Source: Salvelinus alpinus
Lineage: Eukaryota > Chordata > Actinopteri > Salmoniformes > Salmonidae
DNA length: 64,000 nt
Reading direction: 5' to 3'
NCBI RefSeq assembly: GCF_045679555.1
Contig: NC_092094.1
Coordinates: forward strand, 10,658,319 to 10,722,318
The notes under the pieces are model-generated. The model was not told the DNA's origin. It did not search any database and was given only the letters and a program-made list of their open reading frames with translations. This document shows positions 35,584 through 44,281 of this stretch, piece by piece. Within the stretch, counting starts at the first letter, position 1. Every line of letters begins with the position of its first letter. A program made the position numbers and the translations under genes.

Positions 35584-37870
35584 ATGGCACAGTATCACAT
35601 TGTGGAGTTTCTGTATCATTCAGTTGGGATTGTTAGTAGTACATGGATACAGGAGGACTCATCCATAACGTTATGGCCCCCTTATACCGATCCGAACGAA
35701 CACAAGAGAGCTTTAGTGACTCATGAAGTACCGGGTGAAACATGGATTTCATATGAGATGACAACTTTAAGCACAGCAGGTTTTTCTGAATTATTTCTGT
35801 ATGTAGGGTCACCCACAAATACAATAAGAACATGCAAATAGCACTAGATTGGACCCATATGGTGTGTTGAAAGAATAACGTCTTCAACAGCATAATGTCA
35901 TATTAAGGGGTGAATATATTTTTTTTGTACAGTACGTGCCAAAGTTCGAACAGCTGCCAAATTAAATTAATTTGTCTTTCTTACAGTTGATTGTGAAAAG
36001 GCAAGATTCAAATCTAGAGAAGCGGAGACAAATGGTTTTACTAAGCGACCCAGAAGAACTTTAACGTAGTCAACGGTCGAGACAGTAAGATCTATTTGTT
36101 TCCATACCCTCTGATTTATTAGGACAATACAGTAAATCTTGAATATTTATATACACCTCATGAAAATGGTGTGATGTGATACACGTCAACCGTGTGTGTC
36201 CTGCATGTGGCATGACATTTACACAAGTTGTGGGCAATTTTTGGCTTGCGAGTGCTATAAAATAAATAGCAGTTATAATTACAACAAAGATGTGAAGCAT
36301 CTTTACATAAATATTTTTGTGATCTTGGTATGTATGTGAAATCATTTTCTATTTTCACCAGACCAAACAAGCGATACATTGAGTTGGAGCCAGCCCCTCC
36401 GAAAAGGCAACAGACATTTCCAAGTGCAAGATACCTGTGTCCAGTAGTCTGTGCTTCCAGTCCCACCACTACCAATAAGTTTGCCAATACCTTCACCTTC
36501 CAGTAACTCTCCATCTACCAGCAACCCTATGAACCCTGTGAGCAACTCACTTCCTTTGAGTCACCCCCAATCTGCAAGACGCTCTGACTCCAAGCCATTC
36601 TTTAGCGCCTGCTAGCCACTCTCTGTCTGCAGGTATGTCTTGCAAAATTCTTTGCTAAGCCGAAATTATAAAAACGCAATTGGGCTTTCAGTCTCGCTGA
36701 GTACATGCGGCCAAAGTTTGTGATTAGATACTTTCTTGTCAGGTATTGATAGGTACTTGGTCAATGCGCTTGAAGAAATTAAGGACAGACTGATAAAACT
36801 TGAGAGAATGGTGTCAGGTCTCTCTCAATCAAGTACAGCACTTTATGACGACATCAGCCTACCCTTACAAAACTATGATGAACTTGATTGCCTGGAACAA
36901 AAAATTGAGGACCACCAAAGTCTAGAAGACTTGGTAAACTCACTCAATACAGTAATTATTGTCATACTAATAGTGTCTCTTTCCTTTACACATTTTAGTT
37001 TTTATTTATTTCCCTTAACGTTAGATTACATATCTGGGGACCATTGGAGGTTATGATGTCCAAGCGACAACAAGAAGGATGATAAGTCATGCTCTGGCAG
37101 CTCAACTGGAAAGGCACGAATGACAAAAGACCCTTTCACAACCTGGGGCTAAGGAAGGCTGTTGCAGGTACATCCGGGGGAATCTCAAACATTTTCACAT
37201 TCTTTCGAGCACCTAGACATCCGTGATTTAAATGTTTGAAACTGCAACTGTTTTAACTCCATCTCCGACTACGGCCTGACATGTTAATTATGTAGAATAT
37301 TAATGTGTCGCCATGGGAACCTTGTTGGCTATAGTAAGCATGACACATGCTGCTTATATGTGGGGGGGAGGTGAGTTTATCGTAGTGTAAAATGTGGTTT
37401 CTGCCATCTTCCTACTAGACTCCCGTAGATTTCTCGTGATATATGGCGATCCTATGATATGGCCCCTGCAATATGTCTGTATACTCTAGGGTCTTCAACT
37501 GGACCTGTCACCGGGTCCGCAGAGTCTGGTCATCATCATATTGCATACCATACCAAATTACACTGAATCTCAGTCTTCTGTGATCAATCCCTGTTGCCTA
37601 ACAGTGGAGTGAACAAGGTCCCTTAACGTGTGGAAATACATGACACATTCATTGTGACAACCTAGCAACCATAGTACAGTAAAACTGTTCACTGTTACAA
37701 ATGTGCATTTTTTCCAGATACAGTCAGGAAAAGCCCTATCCAACCCAGGCCTCAAGATGCAACAGTTGAAGAGGATATCAAGATCTGGTTGATGAACTCA
37801 CGTGACCGTGCAGGTGGACGCAAGGAGTGGTTTGAAAGATATGAGGCAACAGACACAAGACTTTGGGGAA
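35584..37870 (+). pseudogene. DUF4806-domain gene, probably broken, within the composite element
   Basis: Candidate exons on the plus strand: 35584-35779 (MAQYHIVEFLYHSV, STWIQ, LWPPYTDPNEHKRALVTHE), about 35986-36042 (DCEKARFKSREAET), about 36361-36600 (Pro/Ser-rich), about 36745-36956 (DRYLVNALEEIKDRLIKLER, LEQKIED), about 37036-37165 (LGTIGGYDVQATTRRMISHAL, then NWKGTNDKRPFHNLGLRKAV) and about 37718-37870 (EDIKIWLMNSRDRAGGRKEW). The last three follow the usual DUF4806 order: 'GG' start, 'NW.G...K..F..l', and a C-terminal helix with RAGGRK. A 1-2 nt change at about 37105 breaks the frame. Family function is unknown. Confidence 0.6.
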
Positions 37871-37930
37871 GAGTGAGCTCAATAAATTTGCTTTGCGAGA
37901 GCTGACTGGTAGAGCTGACTTGACATTAAA

Positions 37931-38473
37931 CTTGGGGTCCAGCAACCAAATGTTTAGACGTGAACCTCAAGGACTAGGCTGATACTGGGCTGTTACGTAC
38001 CTGTACACAGACAGCCTCCGAGACAAAGTAGTTCCAGTGTTCGTTCTCTCCACCCCTTCTCTTTCTCCTGTGTAGCAACATCTCAGATTGTCTTGTGTTC
38101 CCCTTGCTCTCTTTCACCCGTCTTGTCTGAGACTCGTCTCACTCTAACAGAGGGTATAGTTCAAGTGGGTGACTGTGGTGCTCACTGCAGAGTTGTCAGT
38201 GAGGTGGCCCTTCATCACTCCAACTCACCTGCACACTAACGGACTGAGAGAGACTAATGGGAAGAGCTAACTACACACTCAGACAAGACGGGTGAAAGAG
38301 AGCAAGGGGAGCACAAGACAATCTGAGATGTTGCTACACAGGCGAAAGAGTAGGGGCGGAAAGGTGGAGAGAACGAACACTGGAACTACTTTGTCTCGGA
38401 TGCTGTTTGTGTACAGATACGCATCAGCCTAGTCCTTCAGGTTCACGTCTAAACATTTGGTTGCTGGACCCAA
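37931..38473. repeat. Large inverted repeat, arms of about 200 bp
   Basis: The left arm (37931-38133) and the right arm (about 38279-38473) are reverse complements at roughly 90 percent over their length: GTCCAGCAACCAAATGTTTA at the outer ends and CAGACAAGACGGGTGAAAG at the inner. The spacer is about 145 bp. A second small palindrome, 'agctgctggacagagtata', follows at 38583-38643, and the Tc1 sits at its end. Confidence 0.85.
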
Positions 38474-38648
38474 GCTCAAGGTCAAAAATGGGGATTGTGT
38501 TTACATTTTATCCCCACAGTCAACCTCAGCTTTTTTTTGATGTGAACACAACCTGAGAAACTAAACTGTCTGTCAGCTCTCACAGCTGCTGGACAGAGTA
38601 TACATGAGAATAAATACATTCTTTATACTCTGTCCAGCAGCTGATGTA

Positions 38649-40254
38649 CAGTGGGGAGAACAAGTATTTGATACACTGCCGATTTTGCATGTTTTCCTAC
38701 TTACAAAGCATGTAGAGGTCTGTAATTTTTATCATAGGTACACTTCAACTGTGAGAGACGGAATCTAAAACAAAAATCCAGAAAATCACATTGTATGATT
38801 TTTAAGTAATTAATTTGCATTTTATTGCATGACATAAGTATTTGATACATCAGAAAAGCAGAACTTAATATTTGGTACAGAAACATTTGTTTGCAATTAC
38901 AGAGATCATACGTTTCCTGTAGTTCTTGACCAGGTTTGCACACACTGCAGCAGGGATTTTGGCCCACTCCTCCATACAGACCTTCTCCAGATCCTTCAGG
39001 TTTCGGGGCTGTCGCTGGGCAATACGGACTTTCAGCTCCCTCCGAAGATTTTCTATTGGGTTCAGGTCTGGAGACTGGCTAGGCCACTCCAGGACCTTGA
39101 GATGCTTCTTACGGAGCCACTCCTTAGTTGCCCTGGCTGTGTGTTTCGGGTCGTTGTTATGCTGGAAGACCCAGCCACGACCCATCTTCAATGCTCTTAC
39201 TGAGGGAAGGAGGTTGTTGGCCAAGATCTCGCGATACATGGCCCCATCCATCCTCCCCTCAATACGGTGCAGTCGTCCTGTCCCCTTTGCAGAAAAGCAT
39301 CCCCAAAGAATGATGTTTCCACCTCCATGCTTCACGGTTGGGATGGTGTTCTTGGGGTTGTATTCATCCTTCTTCTTCCTCCAAACACGGCGAGTGGAGT
39401 TCAGATCAAAAGGCTCTATTTTTGTCTCATCAGACCACATGACCTTCTCCCATTCCTCTTCTGGATCATCCAGATGGTCATTGGCAAACTTCAGACGGGC
39501 CTGGACATGCGCTGGCTTGAGCAGGGGGACCTTGCGTGCGCTGCAGGATTTTAATCCATGACGGCGTAGTGTGTTACTAATGGTTTTCATTGAGACTGTG
39601 GTCCCAGCTCTCTTCAGGTCATTTACCAAGTCCTGCCGTGTAGTTTTGGGCTGATCCCTCACCTTCCTCATGATCATTGATGCCCCACGAGGTGAGATCT
39701 TGCATGGAGCCCCAGACCGAGGGTGATTGACCGTCATCTTGAACTTCTTCCATTTTCTAATAATTGCGCCAACAGTTGTTGCCTTCTCACCAAGCTGCTT
39801 GCCTATTGTCCTGTAGCCCATCCCAGCCTTGTGCAGGTCTACAATTTTATCCCTGATGTCCTTACACAGCTCTCTGGTCTTGGCCATTGTGGAGAGGTTG
39901 GAGTCTGTTTGATTGAGTGTGTGGACAGGTGTCTTTTATACAGGTAACGAGTTCAAACAGGTGCAGTTAATACAGGTAATGATGGAGAACAGGAGGGCTT
40001 CTTAAAGAAAAACTAACAGGTCTGTGAGAGCCGGAATTCTTACTGGTTGGTAGGTGATCAAATACTTATGTCATGCAATAAAATGCAAATGAATTACTTA
40101 AAAATCATACAATGTGATTTTCTGGATTTATGTTTTAGATTCCGTCTCTCACAGTTGAAGTGTACCTATGATAAAAATTACAGACCTCTACATGCTTTGT
40201 AAGTAGGAAAACCTGAAAAATCGGCAGTGTATCAAATACTTGTTCTCCCCACTG
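38649..40254 (-). mobile_element. Full-length Tc1-like transposon, 1606 bp
   Basis: Flanked by TA (38647-38648 and 40255-40256). The inverted ends of about 200 bp begin CAGTGGGGAGAACAAGTATT and contain an outer and an inner 'aagtatttgata' site (IR/DR layout as in Sleeping Beauty-type elements). It holds an unbroken 340-codon transposase frame. Same family as 15690-17293. Inserted at the edge of the inverted repeat within the CACTA-like element. Confidence 0.96.
38865..39887 (-). CDS. Tc1-family transposase, full-length frame but catalytic Asp244 is Asn
   Basis: 340 aa, the normal Tc1 length. Residues 1-110 hold two helix-turn-helix units (paired-like) joined by a basic linker with [10 protein letters not shown], which bind the inverted ends. 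The DD34E core has D153 ([10 protein letters not shown]) and E279 (PDLNPIEN), but position 244 is Asn ([10 protein letters not shown] instead of FQHDNDPKHT; codon at 39156-39158 is AAC). The 34-residue spacing to E279 and agreement with Sleeping Beauty numbering identify it as the second catalytic acid. Residue 282 is Arg where Trp is usual. The protein could be made but should be unable to cut. Plus-strand frames here are shadows. Confidence 0.93.
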   Translation of the reverse strand: MAKTRELCKDIRDKIVDLHKAGMGYRTIGKQLGEKATTVGAIIRKWKKFKMTVNHPRSGAPCKISPRGASMIMRKVRDQPKTTRQDLVNDLKRAGTTVSMKTISNTLRRHGLKSCSARKVPLLKPAHVQARLKFANDHLDDPEEEWEKVMWSDETKIEPFDLNSTRRVWRKKKDEYNPKNTIPTVKHGGGNIILWGCFSAKGTGRLHRIEGRMDGAMYREILANNLLPSVRALKMGRGWVFQHNNDPKHTARATKEWLRKKHLKVLEWPSQSPDLNPIENLRRELKVRIAQRQPRNLKDLEKVCMEEWAKIPAAVCANLVKNYRKRMISVIANKCFCTKY

Positions 40255-40936
40255 TATTTGTAATTGTCTGTGGTGTGTCTCTGTATATTTAAACCATTAA
40301 ATGTTCATGTTATGTTAATGAAATGTCAATGTTGTGCATGTTGAAGTTGTAAACTCACTTTGAAAGCACACTTTCTTAATTAATATTGTACTTTTAAGCT
40401 AAAGACTCCATTCAAGTCTTAAACACGCAATGTTATGCTTATTTCTCAGAAATAAATATAAATTTTATTATATTAGCCAATTGTTAGAAAATCTTGCCCT
40501 TTTAATTGTATTTACTTGATGTCCATTCAGACGCTGAGGTACTTACCTGTTATTTAATATTGACAATAAAATCTATTGAATTTTAACATGTGGTATTTCA
40601 TTTGTTTATTACATTTTTTGGAGTCTTTTTTATTTTTTATACCTCCAGAATTAACAGGTTTACTGCAGCTGTTTGGGTTGAATGCGGGTAATATTTGGGA
40701 ATTTATCACTAGGCCATCAAACTTTTATTTGGACCCTAATTGGCCCAACAACATAAGGGCTTCTTGTGGGCTGGTACTGGGCTGCCCACACTTACTTTGG
40801 GCTGAATAAGGGCTGCCAGCAATTAGGGGCCAACTATTTGCCCATGAGCAAAAACCCACGGGCCCAGTGCATGTAGCCCAAGCCGGGCCTTTTTTTACAG
40901 CCCAGGGTGGACCCCTACGGTGCCAACCTGGGTGTG

Positions 40937-42396
40937 TTTGCTTAATTATACAATGGGGTGAGTCTAATCCCGAATGCTGATAGGTTAAAACTGCATTCCA
41001 GACGGTGTCTATTCCACAAGTTACCACTTAAATAATAAAGGCTGAATCGTCACAGTTTGCCTTTTATGCTAGACCAGCAGTGATACATTTAGGTGATAAT
41101 GCCCGAGAAGCCGGTGTTTGGAGGATCTATTGGCACGGTTGTTGTTCGTCTCAGGACGGCAAACGTGCCAGCTTTTTAACGGACGGGTTACCAACATGTT
41201 AAAATGATTGACATAGTTTCATGAACGTTATTGATGAATTTATTCATAGTATTTCATCCTTTCACAAGATACAGTTCTGACACATAGGGTTGCTGGTCGT
41301 TCGTTCTATCGGTTCGGTTACCAGAGACGCGCCTCAGTCATTGTCTTTCTGTTCTGCATCTATGGACGCGACCCAAGTCGTTCGTTCTAAATGGTCCATT
41401 TCCATACTGGCTGGTAACGTTCTTATCCCTTGCTTGCTAGTCAACTACAGCTAATTTACAGTCATGTCAAACAGTGCAGCCAAAATAACGAAGTAGCTGT
41501 ATTTGCGTTTGTTAAAGCGGTTTTCTAGCTACATTTATTTGGATACATCCATAACAATGAGCTAGTGATGCGCGATTTCACCTGGCATAGAAACTGTGCT
41601 CTCTCTTCAGGACACTTGTTCAATATCTAGCCAACAACACAGCTAACTCGTGAATAGAGCCAATGCTAACTAGAGCAAATACGCTAAAGCTAGTTAAGAA
41701 TTTACACGAGTTAATCTGACTCTGGGGATGTAGATAAAGGGTTTCATTGCCAAAATCCCTAAATATGCCGTTATGATTTAAGGCATACTCATTCATTGAT
41801 ATCACGAACATATGCTAGACCAGCAGTCTAGGCATTCAATTTCCCATCATTCATATCAGCTCATTACCAACAATACTGCTCTTAATGCTTACCTTCTCCA
41901 GTGTGTGAGAAACTCAGGAATGAGAGACTTTTCCCCCAGAAAAGTGAGTGAACTTTGACCCTGCCATGCTTTTTGTTGACACAGTTTGCTTGCCTTTACC
42001 ATTAGAACTCTGGCCTGTATCTATTCACCCAGTTTGACTGAGTTTATGCAATTTGAAATTAACATGATATGAATAAGAAAACTATATCTAAAAAATATAT
42101 CCATCATTATCAATGCTCACAAAATTTGCTAAGATTAGAGCTACTCTTGTATCAAAAAGTTGAATATATAGTGAAACACATGAGTAATGAAATAAAATAT
42201 GGTTGATTCCATGCAAGCTCATTCTCCCTGCCTCTTTCACTAGGCCAACACAACACATTTTACACCAACAGGTTTCTGTGCCAATATACCACACAACCAA
42301 TAAACAAAACATACTGACTTCGGGCACTTGAATATCATGGGTTGTGTTTTCAACACCACAATAAATAGACTATGTCAATCTTGACAAACAGAAAAT
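40937..42396. other. Intergenic, no gene recognised
   Basis: No coding sequence I can support. Start of the stretch ('tgggtgagtctaatcc...gaatgctgat') loosely resembles the MITE A/B/C family. GTTAGCTA-type words lie at about 41630-41700. The remainder shows nothing I can name. Confidence 0.4.
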
Positions 42397-43192
42397 CAGT
42401 GGTGTAAAGTACTTAAGTAGAACTTTAAAGTATTTTTACTTGTCGTTTTTTGGAGTATCTGTACTTTACTATTTATATTTGTGGCAACTTTTACTTTTAA
42501 CTTCACTACATTCTGAAATAAAATAATGTTCTTTTTACTCCATGCATTTTCCGTGACACCCAAAAGTACTGGTTACATTTTTACAGTTACACTTATCAAG
42601 AGAACATCCCTGGTCATCCCTACTGCATCTGATTTGGCGGACTCACTAAACACAAATGCTTCGTCTGTATATTATAGCTGAGTGTTGGAGAGGGCCCCTG
42701 GCAATTCGTCAATAAAAATAAAATAAGAAATGGTGCCGGCACAGCCAGAAGAGGACTGGCCACCCCTCATAGCCTGGTTCCTCTCTAGGTTTCTTCCTAG
42801 GTTCCGGCCTTTCTAGGGAGTTTTTCCTAGCCACCGTGCTTCTCCACCTGCATTGCTTGCTGATTGGGGTTTTAGGCTGGGTTTCTGTACAGCACTTTGT
42901 GACATCAGCTGATGTAAGAAGTTCTTTATAAATACATTTGATTTGAATGACTTGCCGTTTGGTTTGTTTAATATAAGGAATTTTTAATGATTTTTACTTT
43001 TACTTTTGATACTTAAGTACATTTTAGCAATACCATTTGCTTTTGATACTTAAGTATATTTAAAACCAAATACTTTGACTTTTACTCAAGTAGTATTTTA
43101 CTGGGTGACATTCACTTTTACTTGAGTCATTTTCTGTTAAGGTATCTTTAATTTTACTCAAGTATGACAATTGAGTACTTTTTCCACCAATG
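42397..43192. mobile_element. hAT-type MITE with perfect 8-bp target duplication
   Basis: Starts CAGTGGTGTAAAGTACTTAA and ends GAGTACTTTTTCCACCAATG, inverted ends of a common teleost hAT MITE with many 'acttttact' and 'cttaagta' words inside. It is flanked on both sides by CAGAAAAT (42389-42396 and 43193-43200). A LINE tail is inserted at about 42725-42955. No ORF. Confidence 0.93.
42725..42955 (+). mobile_element. LINE 3' tail nested in the hAT MITE
   Basis: Matches the tail at 19950-20236 ('cacagccagaagaggactgg' to 'aaatacatttgatttg'). MITE sequence on the left stops at 'aaatggtgccg' and resumes on the right with 'aatgacttgccg', giving an imperfect target duplication of about 11 bp. Confidence 0.8.
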
Positions 43193-43574
43193 CAGAAAAT
43201 ATATCCCTATCCAACCTTGTAGGTCTACCCCGTATCAAAGGCTTGGATTGACAATCTCGGAATATTATTACACTTTTGGGGTGTTTTTATAACAGTTGTC
43301 TCTTTCAATTTATCAAATGGCAGCTGCACAGTTTGGATTGATTGATTTTATTTGTCAGTAAAAAAAAAAAATACATAAATATATATATACACAGTACAAA
43401 TATTTTAAAAAGTGACCAGGATTGCACAGTAAAGTTGGGTAATGTAAACCAGCGGGGGAAAAAACTACTCTCCTCTGTGCCAAATAAAAAACTACACAAC
43501 CAGTTCGACAACCCTCCCCTATTTTGGACCACTCCCACATAACAGTAAATATAAAACTGTCCCTTCTACAGAGT

Positions 43575-43660
43575 TACCTGATCAAATCTATTTGTCATAT
43601 GCATAAGATACAGTGTAGTGTACACAGTACAATGAAATGCTTACTTACTGAACACAGCAG
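43575..43660 (-). mobile_element. LINE tail fragment
   Basis: 'aatctatttgtcatatgc' followed by 'cagtacaatgaaatgcttact' resembles the 3' end of the LINE at 26742-28017 ('gtgaaatgcttaca'). Only about 85 bp remain. Confidence 0.5.
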
Positions 43661-43978
43661 GATAATGGTAGAGCGAGCTAAACACAGTGAGTCTCTATGA
43701 ACACCTTACTGTTGTACTTGTCTTTCTTGCACAAACACTTTTTTAACTAGCACTGATTTTGGTGATAGCTGATTTTTTGAGGAAGGTTTTAAACATGCAA
43801 TGACTGTGATATGTGGTTGTCTTACCTACCTTAGTTGAATGCACTGACTATGAGTCGCTCTGGTTAAAAGAGCATTGGATAAATGACCAAAATGTTAAAT
43901 GCCTATAAACTGTATTGAGTTGCAGGTGGGTTTGAGAGTAGTTACTTCGTTCTGTCCTGGACACATTCCATGTTCCCC

Positions 43979-44281
43979 TCACTCCACAACTGAGAGCCTT
44001 ATGAGTTTCCCCTCGACTGTTACACGTGTGCGGTCTTCACTCTCAGTCTCAAAGGTCATAGGAAGACACCGTGCAACAGGGTCCACATATGCTTGTGGTG
44101 GGGCCTGTAACGTTAGATGAGTTGCAGTACGTGACACTGACACCCCCTCATAGACCTCTCTTTGGTATGTCCCTGTTGACCCCATACAGACATTAGTTGA
44201 ACCCAAGATGTCTTCAAGATGGTGATGTGGGTGCACTGCATGGGCTTGGGGATGGATCACTCCCAAGCAGCATCAGTGAAA
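43979..44281 (-). other. Open frame continuing after the il17ra stop
   Basis: In the same frame as il17ra the stop TAA (44282-44284) is followed two codons later by TGA (44273-44275), then about 97 open codons run to a stop at 43979. The peptide has a Tyr-containing stretch (REVYEGVSVSRTA) and an acidic end. It may be the former cytoplasmic tail of the receptor cut off by new stops, or simple 3' UTR. Mammalian IL-17RA is longer than the protein predicted here, which favours the first view only weakly. Confidence 0.4.

Larger units (their letters stand above)
34092..40936 (+). mobile_element. Decayed CACTA/Tnp2-like composite element (extent inferred)
   Basis: The ends are inferred from GGGCC/GGGCTG-rich sequence at 34092-34165 and, inverted, at about 40735-40936 (for example CCGGGCCCTTTTGGGCTG against AGCCCAAGCCGGGCC). 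Between them lie plus-strand Tnp2/DUF4218-like fragments (34770-35520), a DUF4806-type gene in pieces (35584-37870), an inverted repeat (37931-38473) and an inserted Tc1 (38649-40254). I saw neither a perfect CACTA terminus nor a target duplication, so the borders are uncertain; they could be off by hundreds of bases. Confidence 0.5.

Noticed and set aside
38926-39561. 211-codon plus-strand frame
   Set aside because: It is the antisense shadow of the Tc1 transposase at 38865-39887. The same applies to 15967-16482.
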